Assembly: GCF_017876295.1 (NCBI RefSeq)
Contig: NZ_JAGINT010000002.1
Coordinates: 3,782,001 to 3,846,000 of the forward strand
DNA length: 64,000 bases
Direction of reading: 5' to 3'
DNA from: Kribbella aluminosa
GTDB lineage: Bacteria > Actinomycetota > Actinomycetes > Propionibacteriales > Kribbellaceae
Both the position numbers and the translations under genes were made by a program. Below, piece after piece: positions 24,529 to 33,217 of this stretch. Position 1 is the first letter of the stretch; each line of letters opens with the position of its first letter. The notes beneath the pieces were generated by a model, which saw nothing but the letters and a program-made list of their open reading frames with translations, did no database searches and was not told the origin of the DNA.

Positions 24529-24894
24529 ATGACTGAAGCGCAGACCGAGCAGGCTGAGCAGGCAGCGGCCACGGGTGTTCTCCTCAGCGACGGAGCCGCC
24601 TCGAAGGTGAAGGCGCTGCTCGACCAGGAAGGCCGCGACGATCTCGCGCTGCGGGTCGCCGTGCAGCCGGGTGGTTGTTCCGGGCTTCGGTACCAGCTGT
24701 TCTTCGACGAGCGGCAGCTCGACGGTGACGTGCTGGCCGACTTCGGTGGTGTGAGCGTCGTCACCGACCGGATGAGCGCGCCGTACCTGAAGGGTGCGAC
24801 GATCGACTTCGTCGACACCATCGAGAAGCAGGGCTTCACGATCGACAACCCGAACGCGACCGGCTCCTGCGCCTGCGGGGACTCGTTCAACTGA
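24529..24894 (+). CDS. erpA: A-type iron-sulfur cluster insertion protein
   Basis: This 121-residue HesB/IscA/ErpA-type carrier delivers Fe-S clusters to apo-proteins. It has the three conserved cysteines: PGGCSGLRYQLFFDE (about residues 48-62) and the terminal GSCACGDSF. An acidic Gln/Glu-rich leader of about 15 residues (TEAQTEQAEQAA) precedes the domain, as is usual for the single actinobacterial A-type protein. The gene stands alone with its own upstream region (24346-24528, which includes TTGACA at about 24463) and a strong terminator. Confidence 0.92.
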   Translation: MTEAQTEQAEQAAATGVLLSDGAASKVKALLDQEGRDDLALRVAVQPGGCSGLRYQLFFDERQLDGDVLADFGGVSVVTDRMSAPYLKGATIDFVDTIEKQGFTIDNPNATGSCACGDSFN

Positions 24895-24921
24895 GCCTCA
24901 GCTGAGGAATTGCTGAACCGA

Positions 24922-24957
24922 AAAACCCCTGGTCACCCACGCGTGATCAGGGGTTTT
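24922..24957 (+). terminator. rho-independent terminator after the A-type Fe-S carrier gene
   Basis: AAAACCCCTGGTCAC pairs with GTGATCAGGGGTTTT across a six-base loop (one G-T wobble), 28 bp after the stop codon. The stem ends in TTTT, and the complementary AAAA means it may also act on transcripts from the right. Confidence 0.9.
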
Positions 24958-25005
24958 GCCATGCCCGGACTTCGGTAGCGACCGTGCCGATGTGTAAGCC
25001 AACGC

Positions 25006-25668
25006 TTGTTGGGTACCGATGGCCGTGTGTGGGACTACATAACTGAGCGTCATTCACAATTGCTCTATCAGAGCTACCAGCACCTGAGTCTGGTCATCCA
25101 GTGCGTACTGCTGGCCACCGTGATCGCGGTCGGTCTGGCGGTCGTCGTGCATCGCACTCCGCGGGTCGCGTCGCTGGCCGGCGCAGTCAGCGCGGTCGGT
25201 CTGACCATCCCGTCGTTCGCGCTGCTCGGGCTGATGATCCCGGTGGCCGGGATCGGTACCGCGACCTCGGTGATCGCGGTCACCTTCTACGCCTGCCTGC
25301 CGATCCTGCGGAACGCCGTCGTCGGCCTGGCCGGCGTCGACACGACGCTGATCGAGTCGGCGCGCGGGATGGGGATGGGCGCGATCCGGACACTGCTCCG
25401 GATCGAACTACCACTGGCCTGGCCGGTGATCCTGGCCGGCGTCCGGGTCTCGGCCCAGATGTCGATGGGGATCGCGGCCATCGCAGCGTACGTGCTCGGC
25501 CCCGGCCTGGGCAGTTTCATCTTCACCGGTCTCACCCAGATCGGTGGCAAGAACGCCCTGAACTCCGCGCTGGTCGGCACGATCGGCGTCGTCCTGCTCG
25601 CTCTGATCCTGGACGCCATGCTGCTGCTCGTCGGCCGCCTGACCACCTCGAGGGGTATCCGTGCCTGA
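25006..25668 (+). CDS. OpuC-type ABC transporter permease
   Basis: The 220-residue permease has about six membrane segments and the BPD_transp_1 cytoplasmic loop ESARGMGMGAIRTLLRIELPLAWPVI (EAA-like motif, split here by the family pattern). It belongs to the glycine betaine/choline/carnitine group (OpuCB, ProW, YehW). Start choice is open: TTG 25006 or GTG 25027, neither with a clear ribosome site; the first helix begins only at about residue 30. It overlaps the ATPase gene by 8 bp. The four genes to 28616 form one importer operon. Confidence 0.85.
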   Translation: MLGTDGRVWDYITERHSQLLYQSYQHLSLVIQCVLLATVIAVGLAVVVHRTPRVASLAGAVSAVGLTIPSFALLGLMIPVAGIGTATSVIAVTFYACLPILRNAVVGLAGVDTTLIESARGMGMGAIRTLLRIELPLAWPVILAGVRVSAQMSMGIAAIAAYVLGPGLGSFIFTGLTQIGGKNALNSALVGTIGVVLLALILDAMLLLVGRLTTSRGIRA

Positions 25669-26827
25669 AACCGAACCTGAAGTCAGCGGCGTCGACATCG
25701 AGTTGACCGATGTCGTCAAGCGGTACCCGGGGCAGAAGAAGCCCGCCGTCGAGGGGCTGTCGCTGCACATCCCGGCCGGCGAGATCGTGATGTTCGTCGG
25801 CCCGTCCGGTTGCGGCAAGACCACCTCGCTGAAGATGATCAACCGGCTGATCGAGCCGACCTCCGGCAGAATCCGGATCGGCGGCGAGGACGTCGGCAAG
25901 CAGAACGACGACGACCTGCGGCGCCGGATCGGGTACGTGATCCAGGGCGGCAGCCTGTTCCCACACATGACCGTGACCCAGAACATCGCACTCGTCCCGG
26001 GCCTGCTCGGCTGGGACAAACGCCGTACGGCGGAACGCGTGGACGAACTGCTCGAACTGGTCGGCCTGGACCCGGACCGGTACCGGGGCCGCTACCCGCG
26101 GGAGCTGTCCGGCGGTCAGCAGCAGCGGGTCGGCGTGGCCCGCGGGCTCGCCGCCGATCCGCCGGTGATCCTGATGGACGAGCCGTTCGGCGCGGTCGAC
26201 CCGATCACCCGGCAGCGGCTGCAGGACGAACTGCTCAGCATCCAGGAGGAGCTGCGCAAGACGATCGTTTGCGTCACCCACGACTTCGACGAGGCGGTCA
26301 AGCTCGGTGACCGGATCCTGATCCTCACCGAGGGCGCGAACATCGCGCAGTACGACACCCCGGAGGAGATCCTGGCGAACCCGGCCAACCGGTTCGTCGC
26401 GGACTTCGTCGGCGCGGGTGCCGCGCTCAAGCAGCTGACCCTGAGCCGGGTCAGCGAGATCGAGCTCAACCAGCCGACGGTCGCGGAGATCGGCGACCCG
26501 GCCCCCGAGGTACTGCGGGCCGCGAAGGCGGCGGGCGACGACTGTGTCGTCGTACTGGACCGCCGCCGGCGCCCGATCGACTGGATGTGGACATCCGACT
26601 TGTCGGACGTCGACAATGTGCCGGCGCCGCACGAGGACACCGACCTGGTCACGATCGACCGGCGCGCGACGCTGAACGACGCACTCGACACGATGCTGAT
26701 GTCCAGCCACGGCAGCGCGGTCGTCACCGGCCGCCGCGACGAGTACCTCGGCGTCGTCGACTTCCAGGCCGTCCTCGCCCGGATCCAGGACGGCAACGGC
26801 CAGCCGGAGGCGGAGGTCGCACAATGA
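25661..26827 (+). CDS. ABC transporter ATP-binding protein with CBS domains (OpuCA/ProV-like)
   Basis: The 388-residue ATPase energises uptake of a compatible-solute-type substrate. It has Walker A VGPSGCGKTTS (about residues 46-56), Q-loop region RIGYVIQGGSLFPHMTV, signature LSGGQQQRVGVARGL (about 149-163), Walker B VILMDEPFGAVDP and the switch His in CVTHDFDEAV. The C-terminal quarter (after about 270) is a CBS-domain pair with LDRRRRPIDWMW and GSAVVTGRRDEYLGVVDF, the ionic-strength or nucleotide sensor of OpuA/OpuC systems. GTG start overlaps the preceding stop; the ATGA overlap couples it to the second permease. Confidence 0.92.
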   Translation: MPETEPEVSGVDIELTDVVKRYPGQKKPAVEGLSLHIPAGEIVMFVGPSGCGKTTSLKMINRLIEPTSGRIRIGGEDVGKQNDDDLRRRIGYVIQGGSLFPHMTVTQNIALVPGLLGWDKRRTAERVDELLELVGLDPDRYRGRYPRELSGGQQQRVGVARGLAADPPVILMDEPFGAVDPITRQRLQDELLSIQEELRKTIVCVTHDFDEAVKLGDRILILTEGANIAQYDTPEEILANPANRFVADFVGAGAALKQLTLSRVSEIELNQPTVAEIGDPAPEVLRAAKAAGDDCVVVLDRRRRPIDWMWTSDLSDVDNVPAPHEDTDLVTIDRRATLNDALDTMLMSSHGSAVVTGRRDEYLGVVDFQAVLARIQDGNGQPEAEVAQ

Positions 26828-27645
26828 CAGCTTTGGATCCGGGACCGGACCTGCAGCAGAAGGAGACTCTCGCCGACGCGAAGGCGACCGCGGCCGGACT
26901 CGCGACCAGGCGGGCCCGGCGGCCGTCGTGGGGCACGCTGATCGGGCAGCCGCTGTTCGTCGCGATCGTCGTCGGAGCCTGGGTGATCTGGCGTTCGCAG
27001 GCCGAGCTCGACTCGATCGAGCAACGGCAGCTGGAGTGGAAACTCGTAGGACAGTTGACAATCCAACACCTGAAGCTGACCGCGGTCGCCACGGTCATCG
27101 TGCTGCTGATCGCCGTACCGCTCGGCATCATGCTGACCCGGCCGCGGTCCCGCAAGGCCGCGCCGGTCGTGGTCGCGGTGGCGAACGCCGGCCAGGCCGC
27201 GCCGGTGATCGGCCTGATCGTGCTGCTCGCGATCTGGCTCGGGTTCGGCTTCTGGACCGCGATCGTGGCGCTCTGCCTGTACGCGATCCTGCCGGTACTG
27301 CGGAACACGATCGTCGGCCTGCAAGGCGTCGACCGGACACTCGTCGAGGCCGGGCGGGGGATGGGGATGTCGAGCCTCGCCGTCCTCGGCCGGATCGAGC
27401 TGCCGCTCGCCGTACCGGTGATCATGGCCGGCATCCGTACCGCGCTGGTGCTGGTCGTCGGTACGGCGACGCTCGCGACGTTCATCGACGCCGGGGGACT
27501 GGGCAGCCTGATCACCACCGGCATCCGGCTGCTGCGGTACCCGGTCCTGATCAGCGGCGCGCTGCTGGTCGGGGCACTCGCGCTGCTGATCGACTGGGCG
27601 GGCCGTGTCCTGGAAGAAGTGACCCGACCGAGAGGGCTCGGATGA
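26824..27645 (+). CDS. OpuC-type ABC transporter permease (second subunit)
   Basis: The 273-residue permease has a 40-residue cytosolic N-terminus followed by six predicted membrane segments. The coupling loop is VEAGRGMGMSSLAVLGRIEL, matching the first permease, so the pair forms a heterodimeric channel. It ends with the family's GGLGSLITTGI and WAGRVLEE pattern. Start and stop both overlap the neighbours by 4 bp. The hydrophobic segment after QLTIQHLKL contains CAGTTGACAATC, an imperfect version of the recurring palindrome. Confidence 0.9.
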   Translation: MTALDPGPDLQQKETLADAKATAAGLATRRARRPSWGTLIGQPLFVAIVVGAWVIWRSQAELDSIEQRQLEWKLVGQLTIQHLKLTAVATVIVLLIAVPLGIMLTRPRSRKAAPVVVAVANAGQAAPVIGLIVLLAIWLGFGFWTAIVALCLYAILPVLRNTIVGLQGVDRTLVEAGRGMGMSSLAVLGRIELPLAVPVIMAGIRTALVLVVGTATLATFIDAGGLGSLITTGIRLLRYPVLISGALLVGALALLIDWAGRVLEEVTRPRGLG

Positions 27646-28616
27646 AGCGGCTGGTGGCGGCAGCGTCCGCCCTCCTCCTCGTCGTACTGTCCGGGTGTGG
27701 CCTCGGCACCAGCGGCGGCTTCGTACCTTCCGGGACGCTCCAAGGCGACTTGCGATCGGTGAAGAACCTCGACGGCCTGTCGATCGGGATCGGGTCGAAG
27801 AGCTTCCAGGAACAGCTGATCCTCGGCAAGATCGCCGCGATCCTGATGCGCGCGGCCGGCGCGAACGTCCAGGACCTGACCAACATGCCCGGCAGCGACA
27901 CGTCCCGGCAGGCGATGATCCAGGGCCAGATCCAGATGGCCTGGGAGTACACCGGCACGGCGTGGATCTCGTACCTGGGCCACGACACCGGCATCCCGGA
28001 CAAGCAGGAGCAGTACGACGCGGTCGCGAAGGAGGACGCGGAGAGGTACGGGCTGATCTGGCTGAAGCCCGCTCCGATGAACAACAGCTACGGCTTCGCG
28101 ATGACCCGGAAGGAGTCGGACCGGCTGCACATCACCAAGCTGTCGCAGGTCCAGTCGTTGCCGGTGAAGGACCGTACGTTCTGCGTCGAGTCAGAGTTCG
28201 CGAACCGGAACGACGGGTTCGAGCCGATGCTGAAGCACTACGGGATCCCGATGGGCAGCGGCGTACCGCGGAACAACATCCGGACCCTGGACACCGGCGC
28301 CGTGTACGCCGCGACGAGTCACGGGGACTGCCGGTTCGGGGAGATCTTCACCACCGACGGCCGGATCAAGTCGCTCGACCTGGTGGTGCTGCAGGACGAC
28401 AAGAAGTACTTCCCGGCGTACAACGTGGCGCCGGTGGTCAGCAAGAAGGTGCTGGACAAGTACCCGCAGCTGCGAGACCTGTTCCAGCCGGTGTCGGACA
28501 AGCTGACCGATCCGGTGCTGATCGACCTGAACGCCCAGGTCGACGTCGAGGGGCGCGAGCCGGCCGACGTCGCCATGGACTGGCTGGTCAAGGAAGGCTT
28601 CATCAGCCGCGACTGA
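27642..28616 (+). CDS. substrate-binding lipoprotein of the OpuC-type importer
   Basis: The 324-residue protein has a lipoprotein signal peptide ending in the lipobox LSGC (Cys19), so it is tethered to the outer face of the membrane. The body belongs to the OpuAC/ProX type: SIGIGSKSFQEQLILGKIAA, QGQIQMAWEYTGTAWISYLG and PAYNVAPVVSKKVLDKYPQL. Several aromatic residues (WEYTGTAW) could form the cation-pi cage typical of quaternary amine or ectoine binding, but the ligand cannot be stated. The MHS transporter gene and the ectoine-like catabolic island follow downstream, so the transporter may feed them. Confidence 0.9.
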   Translation: MKRLVAAASALLLVVLSGCGLGTSGGFVPSGTLQGDLRSVKNLDGLSIGIGSKSFQEQLILGKIAAILMRAAGANVQDLTNMPGSDTSRQAMIQGQIQMAWEYTGTAWISYLGHDTGIPDKQEQYDAVAKEDAERYGLIWLKPAPMNNSYGFAMTRKESDRLHITKLSQVQSLPVKDRTFCVESEFANRNDGFEPMLKHYGIPMGSGVPRNNIRTLDTGAVYAATSHGDCRFGEIFTTDGRIKSLDLVVLQDDKKYFPAYNVAPVVSKKVLDKYPQLRDLFQPVSDKLTDPVLIDLNAQVDVEGREPADVAMDWLVKEGFISRD

Positions 28617-28675
28617 TGGCATCGCCCGGCCCTGATCAACCAAACTCGGAGAACAGCGCCGGCCGCTGCCGTAGG

Positions 28676-28719
28676 ACAGCCCCGTCCGCTGCCCGAAGAA
28701 GGGCGGCAGCCGGGGCTGT
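28676..28719 (+). terminator. rho-independent terminator after the ABC operon
   Basis: ACAGCCCCG pairs with CGGGGCTGT, with an inner CTGCCC/GGGCGGCAG stem and a GAAGAA loop, about 60 bp after the lipoprotein stop. The T-tract is short (TT), so termination strength is uncertain. Confidence 0.7.
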
Positions 28720-28772
28720 TGCATGTGGGTTTGAGTGCTTGTGGTTCACGAATGCACATGGTTAACCTTCGG

Positions 28773-28784
28773 ATTGTCAACAAA
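28773..28784. promoter_or_regulatory. operator-like ATTGTCAACAAA upstream of the MHS transporter gene
   Basis: One mismatch from the palindrome ATTGTCAACAAT found in the other regulon promoters. It lies 84 bp before the transporter start in a non-coding gap. It suggests that the GntR regulator at 33218-33880 also controls the transporter. Binding has not been shown. Confidence 0.5.
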
Positions 28785-28867
28785 ACTACGACTCGACTCT
28801 CGTGGGGCGTGTGGGTTGCGTGTGGGGTGGGCACTCGGGTGGGGCCGTATGACGACAGGAGGAAATC

Positions 28868-30313
28868 GTGGACGCCGACACCCCGCCGCCAGTGGAGCCG
28901 CAGGATCGTCCGCCCGTGAGCACGCCCGGTAACCCGGCGGGCACTACGTCCAGGCCGCCGACCGAACAGGAGCAGCCCCCAGGAGTACTGAAGAAGGCGA
29001 TCGCCGCCTCGGCGATCGGTAATGCGACGGAGTGGTTCGACTACGGCATCTACGCGTACGGCGTGACCTACATCTCGGCCGCGATCTTCCCCGGCGACAC
29101 CCAGAGCCAGACCCTGCTGGCACTGATGACGTTCGCCGTGTCGTTCCTGGTCCGCCCGCTCGGCGGCCTGGTCTGGGGCCCGCTCGGCGACCGGCTCGGC
29201 CGCAAGCACGTGCTGGCGATCACGATCCTGATGATGTCCGGCGCGACCCTGTGCGCCGGACTCGTCCCGTCGTTCCACACCATCGGGTACTGGGCTCCGG
29301 TGCTGCTGGTACTGCTGCGCATGGTCCAGGGCTTCTCGACCGGTGGCGAGTACGGCGGCGCCGCGACCTTCATGGCGGAGTACGCGCCGAGCCGCAAGCG
29401 AGGGTTCCTCGGCAGCTTCCTGGAGTTCGGCACGCTGTCCGGGTTCTCGCTCGGTGCGCTGCTGATGCTGGGCTTCTCGCTGGTACTCGGCGACGAGAAG
29501 ATGCACGCGTGGGGCTGGCGGTTGCCGTTCCTCGTGGCCGCACCGCTCGGTCTGGTCGGCGTCTACCTGCGGTCCCGGCTCGAGGACACGCCGGTCTTCC
29601 GCGAGCTCGAGGCGAAGGGCCAGAAGGAAGAGGCGACCGCGACCCAGTTCCGCGACCTGCTCTCCGGCTACTGGCGGCCGATCCTGCGCCTCGGCGGCAT
29701 GGTGATCGCGCTGAACGTCGTGAACTACACCCTGCTCACCTACATGCCGACGTACCTCGAGAAACAGATCGGCCTCAGTGCGGACAAGTCGCTGATCGTG
29801 CCGATCGTCGGAATGTTGACAATGATGGTGTTCGTCCCGTTCGCCGGGCGTGCCTCGGACCGGATCGGGCGAAAACCGTTGTGGTGGGCGTCGTTGGCCG
29901 GGCTGTTCGTGTTCGGCGTACCGATGTTCCTGCTGATGGGCACGAACCTGGTCGGCGCGATCGTCGGCTTCGCGGTGCTCGGCCTGCTCTACGTACCGCA
30001 GCTCGCGACGATCTCCGCGACCTTCCCGGCGATGTTCCCGACGCACGTCCGGTACGCCGGCTTCGCGATCGCGTACAACGTGTCGACGTCGCTGTTCGGC
30101 GGTACGGCGCCCGCGGTCAACGACTGGCTGACGGCGAAGACCGGTGACTCGCTGGTCCCGGCGTACTACATGATGGCGGCCTGTGTGATCGGTGCGCTCG
30201 CGCTGGTGAAGGTGCCGGAGACGTCCCGCTGCCCGATCAACGGCACCGAGATCCCGGGCACCGACCTGGCCCCGCCACCGGTGGCCCTCGAGCCGGCTCA
30301 CGCGAAGGCCTGA
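28868..30313 (+). CDS. MFS metabolite:H+ symporter (ProP-like, MHS family)
   Basis: The 481-residue transporter starts at GTG 28868 with AGGAGG 5-10 bp upstream. After a 40-residue Pro-rich cytosolic leader come 12 predicted membrane segments with the MHS hallmarks: GNATEWFDYGIYAYG (TM1), RPLGGLVWGPLGDRLGRKHV (the loop 2-3 MFS motif), GFSTGGEYGGAATFMAEYAP and RASDRIGRKPLWW. MHS proteins import proline, betaine, ectoine, dicarboxylates or aromatic acids with protons. Its position at the left end of the catabolic island, with an operator-like site upstream and a shared terminator with the aminotransferase gene, suggests it imports the island's substrate. Confidence 0.87.
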   Translation: MDADTPPPVEPQDRPPVSTPGNPAGTTSRPPTEQEQPPGVLKKAIAASAIGNATEWFDYGIYAYGVTYISAAIFPGDTQSQTLLALMTFAVSFLVRPLGGLVWGPLGDRLGRKHVLAITILMMSGATLCAGLVPSFHTIGYWAPVLLVLLRMVQGFSTGGEYGGAATFMAEYAPSRKRGFLGSFLEFGTLSGFSLGALLMLGFSLVLGDEKMHAWGWRLPFLVAAPLGLVGVYLRSRLEDTPVFRELEAKGQKEEATATQFRDLLSGYWRPILRLGGMVIALNVVNYTLLTYMPTYLEKQIGLSADKSLIVPIVGMLTMMVFVPFAGRASDRIGRKPLWWASLAGLFVFGVPMFLLMGTNLVGAIVGFAVLGLLYVPQLATISATFPAMFPTHVRYAGFAIAYNVSTSLFGGTAPAVNDWLTAKTGDSLVPAYYMMAACVIGALALVKVPETSRCPINGTEIPGTDLAPPPVALEPAHAKA

Positions 30314-30320
30314 CAGCAGT

Positions 30321-30384
30321 CCGGCCCGCCTCTCCGGAAACAACTCGTCGCATACTGCGAGGTTGTTTCCGGAACGGCGGGCCG
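30321..30384. terminator. long bidirectional hairpin between convergent genes
   Basis: CGGCCCGCC, TCCGGAAACAAC and TCG on the left pair with CGA, GTTGTTTCCGGA and GGCGGGCCG on the right, giving a stem of about 28 bp with small bulges. It separates the stop codons of the transporter (+) and the aminotransferase (-) and should stop transcription from both sides. Confidence 0.85.
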
Positions 30385-30399
30385 ACCGCTTTCGGCGGG

Positions 30400-31653
30400 T
30401 CAGTCGAGGACGGCGGAGACGGCGTCCGACCAGAGGCCGGCGGCCTCGTCGACCTCGTCGGGGGACACGACCAGCGCCGGGATGAACCGTACGACCTGGC
30501 CCCAGGCGCCGCAGGTGAGCAGCAGCAGTCCGCGGCGGGCGGCCTCCTGCTGTACGGCGGTAGCCGTCGCGGCGTCGGGCTTGCCGTCCGCGTCCCGGAA
30601 CTCGTTGCCGATCATGAGGCCGAGTCCGCGAACGTCGGTGATCTCCTCGTGCTTGTCCGCGACCAGTTGCAGCGCCTGCTTCAGCTGTGCGCCGCGGTCG
30701 GCCGAGTTCTGGACGAGCCCTTCGTCCCGGATCACGTCGAGGGTCGCGACGGCCGCCGCGCACGCGACCGCGTTCGCGCCGTACGTACCGCCCTGCGAAC
30801 CCGGCCAGGCCTTCTCCATCAGCTCGGACGGCGCGGCGATTCCGGACAGCGGGAAGCCGGACGCCAGCCCCTTCGCGGTGACGAGTACGTCCGGGTGCGA
30901 GCCGAAGTGGTCGCCGCCCCAGAACTTCCCGGTCCGCCCGAAGCCTGTCTGTACTTCGTCCACCACGAGCAGGATTCCGTGCGCGTCGGCGCGGTCGCGG
31001 AGCCCGGCGAAGAACTCCTCGTTCGCGGGGACATAGCCACCTTCGCCGAGCACGGGCTCGACGAAGAACGCCGCGGTGTCGGCCGGCGCGCTCAATGTCT
31101 GCAGGACGTAGTCGAGCTGCTTCAGCGCGAACTCCGTTGCCTGCTCGACCGGCCAGCCGAAGTGGCCCGGGTCCGGGAACGGCGACACGTGGACGCCCGC
31201 CATCAGCGGGCTGAACCCGGAGCGGAACTTGGTGCCGGACGTCGTCATCGACGCCGCGGCGACGGTCCGGCCGTGGAAGCCGCCGTGGAACACGATCACG
31301 TTCGGCCGGCCGGTCGCCTGCCGGGTGAGGCGCAGGGCCGCCTCGATCGCCTCGCTGCCGGAGTTCGCGAAGAACATCCGGTCGAGGTGCCGGGGGAGTA
31401 CCTCGCCGAGCCGGTCGACCAGCGTCAGCAGCGGCCGGTGCATGACGGTCGTGTACTGCGCGTGGATGATCCGGCCGACCTGCTCCTGGGCGGCCGCGAC
31501 CACGCGCGGATGGGAGTGCCCGGTCGACGTGACACCGATACCGGCGGTGAAGTCCAGGTACCGGCGGTCGTCCTCGTCGAACAGTTGAACGCCCGTACCG
31601 CGGGCGGCGATCACGCCGGTCGCCTGTTTCAGGATCTGCGAGAGCTCGGCCAC
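30400..31653 (-). CDS. class III aminotransferase (4-aminobutyrate/diaminobutyrate type)
   Basis: The 417-residue PLP enzyme shows GIGVTSTGHSHPRVV, FFANSGSEAIEAALRLTRQ (the phosphate-binding GSEA loop, about residues 104-122), FHGGFHGRTVAAASMT, VVDEVQTGFGRTGKFWGGDH (Asp-x2-Gln pairing with the pyridine ring) and TAKGLASGFPLSG with the Schiff-base Lys. The start is GTG 31653, preceded by GGAGGGAAG; the frame extends to 31692 but that would include the operator. Such enzymes take GABA or 2,4-diaminobutyrate as amino donors to 2-oxoglutarate. It is divergent from a semialdehyde dehydrogenase across one palindromic operator, so the two catalyse consecutive steps. Confidence 0.87.
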   Translation of the reverse strand: MAELSQILKQATGVIAARGTGVQLFDEDDRRYLDFTAGIGVTSTGHSHPRVVAAAQEQVGRIIHAQYTTVMHRPLLTLVDRLGEVLPRHLDRMFFANSGSEAIEAALRLTRQATGRPNVIVFHGGFHGRTVAAASMTTSGTKFRSGFSPLMAGVHVSPFPDPGHFGWPVEQATEFALKQLDYVLQTLSAPADTAAFFVEPVLGEGGYVPANEEFFAGLRDRADAHGILLVVDEVQTGFGRTGKFWGGDHFGSHPDVLVTAKGLASGFPLSGIAAPSELMEKAWPGSQGGTYGANAVACAAAVATLDVIRDEGLVQNSADRGAQLKQALQLVADKHEEITDVRGLGLMIGNEFRDADGKPDAATATAVQQEAARRGLLLLTCGAWGQVVRFIPALVVSPDEVDEAAGLWSDAVSAVLD

Positions 31654-31681
31654 GGACTTCCCTCCACGCGCCAGATGGTAG

Positions 31682-31693
31682 ATTGTTGACAAT
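31682..31693. promoter_or_regulatory. palindromic operator ATTGTTGACAAT between divergent aminotransferase and dehydrogenase genes
   Basis: The core sits in a longer imperfect palindrome, GTAGATTGTTGACAATCCTAC (outer GTAG.../...CTAC also symmetric). It is in a 76-bp gap between divergent starts. GntR/FCD regulators bind this kind of TTGT-N-ACAA site, and one is encoded 1.5 kb away. TTGACA inside it could double as a -35 box. Operator identity is inferred from position, symmetry and recurrence in three divergent promoters. Confidence 0.75.
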
Positions 31694-31729
31694 CCTACCT
31701 CAGCTGTTCAGGCCGGTGAAGGGGTGCAG

Positions 31730-33190
31730 ATGGACGAGTTCACAGTGGTCCAGGCCGTCGAGAAGCGGCTGTTCGTCGACGGGAAATGGGTCGACGCGAC
31801 CGGCGGTACGACGTTCGACGTCGTCGATCCGTCCACCGGCGAGGTGCTCTGCGCGGTCGCCGACGCATCGCCGGCCGACGGTCGCGCCGCGCTCGACGCA
31901 GCGGTCACCGCGCAGCCGGACTTCGCCCGTACGTCACCACGCGAACGGTCCGACCTGCTGATGACGGCGTACCGGCTGCTGATGGAGCGGGTCGACGAGC
32001 TGGCGCTGCTGATGACGCTCGAGATGGGCAAACCGCTGGCGGAGGCGCGCGGCGAGATCGCGTACGCGGCCGAGTTCTTCCGGCACTTCTCCGGCGAGGC
32101 GCTGCGGATCGACGGCGGGTACCAGACGGCGCCGGCCGGCAACGCCCGGTTCCTGGTCACCAAGCAGCCGGTCGGCCCGTGCCTGCTGATCACGCCGTGG
32201 AACTTCCCTATGGCGATGGGCACCCGCAAACTCGGCCCCGCGATCGCGGCCGGCTGCACGAGTGTCATCAAGCCCGCGCACCAGACGCCGCTGTCGATGC
32301 TCGCCCTGATGGGGATCCTGGCCGAGGCCGGCCTTCCGGCGGGCGTGGTCAACTGCGTCACCGCGATGGACGCCGGCGGCGTGATGGAGCCGCTGATCAG
32401 GTCCGGGCTGGCGCGGAAGCTGTCGTTCACCGGCTCGACGCGGGTCGGCCGGATCCTGCTGGAGCAGTGCGCGGAGAAGGTACTGCGGACCTCGCTCGAG
32501 CTCGGCGGCAACGCGCCGTTCATCGTGTTCGAGGACGCGGACCTGGACGAGGCGGTCAGCGGCGCGATCGCGGCGAAGATGCGGAACATGGGTGAGGCCT
32601 GTACCGCGGCCAATCGTCTTTTTGTCCACAATACGGTGATCGACGATTTCGGCCGCCGGCTCGCGGAGCGGATGGGCGCGCTGACCGTCGGACGCGGTAC
32701 CGAGCCGGACGTGAACGTCGGCCCGCTGATCGACGAGGCAGGCCGCGAGAAGGTGCGCGCCCTGGTCGCGGACGCGGTCGATCGCGGCGCGACCGTGCTC
32801 ACCGGCGGAGAAGTTGCCGCGGGCAACGGGTACTTCTATCCGCCGACGGTGCTCACCGGCGTACCGCGGGAGGCGGCGATGGCGGACCAGGAGATCTTCG
32901 GGCCGGTCGCGCCGCTGACCCCGTTCAGCACCGAGGACGAGGTGGTGCGCGCCGCCAACGACACGGAGTACGGGCTGGTCGCCTACGTGTTCACGAACGA
33001 CCTGCGGCGGGCGCTCCGGGTGGCCGAGGCGATCGAGACCGGGATGGTCGGGCTCAACCAGGGCGTGGTGTCGAACCCCGCCGCACCGTTCGGCGGGGTC
33101 AAGCAGTCCGGCCTCGGCCGCGAGGGCGGTGCGATCGGGATCGACGAGTTCCTGGAGACCAAGTACATCGGCATCGCGGTCGGCAACTGA
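31730..33190 (+). CDS. NAD(P)-dependent semialdehyde dehydrogenase (GabD-like)
   Basis: The 486-residue aldehyde dehydrogenase follows ATG 31730, with GAAGGGG 5 bp upstream; an in-frame GTG at 31724 would lose the spacer. Family motifs are TPWNFPMAMGTRKLGPAIAA (the catalytic Asn loop), SFTGSTRVGR (nucleotide-binding), LELGGNAPFIVFEDADLD (general-base Glu) and NMGEACTAANR (catalytic Cys). It resembles succinate-semialdehyde dehydrogenases; aspartate-semialdehyde dehydrogenases of ectoine breakdown (DoeC type) are in the same family, so the true aldehyde depends on the amine used. Divergently transcribed from the aminotransferase; the stop is 27 bp from the convergent gntR stop. Confidence 0.87.
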   Translation: MDEFTVVQAVEKRLFVDGKWVDATGGTTFDVVDPSTGEVLCAVADASPADGRAALDAAVTAQPDFARTSPRERSDLLMTAYRLLMERVDELALLMTLEMGKPLAEARGEIAYAAEFFRHFSGEALRIDGGYQTAPAGNARFLVTKQPVGPCLLITPWNFPMAMGTRKLGPAIAAGCTSVIKPAHQTPLSMLALMGILAEAGLPAGVVNCVTAMDAGGVMEPLIRSGLARKLSFTGSTRVGRILLEQCAEKVLRTSLELGGNAPFIVFEDADLDEAVSGAIAAKMRNMGEACTAANRLFVHNTVIDDFGRRLAERMGALTVGRGTEPDVNVGPLIDEAGREKVRALVADAVDRGATVLTGGEVAAGNGYFYPPTVLTGVPREAAMADQEIFGPVAPLTPFSTEDEVVRAANDTEYGLVAYVFTNDLRRALRVAEAIETGMVGLNQGVVSNPAAPFGGVKQSGLGREGGAIGIDEFLETKYIGIAVGN

Positions 33191-33217
33191 GCCGCCGCCC
33201 CTGAGCCCCGACCCCGG

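Noticed and set aside
28746..28761. CACGAATGCACATGG occurs here and again at about 41177-41191
   Set aside because: The second copy encodes a conserved part of the 2-hydroxyacid dehydrogenase (TNAHG) and the first lies in a spacer. Two copies with no symmetry are probably coincidence.
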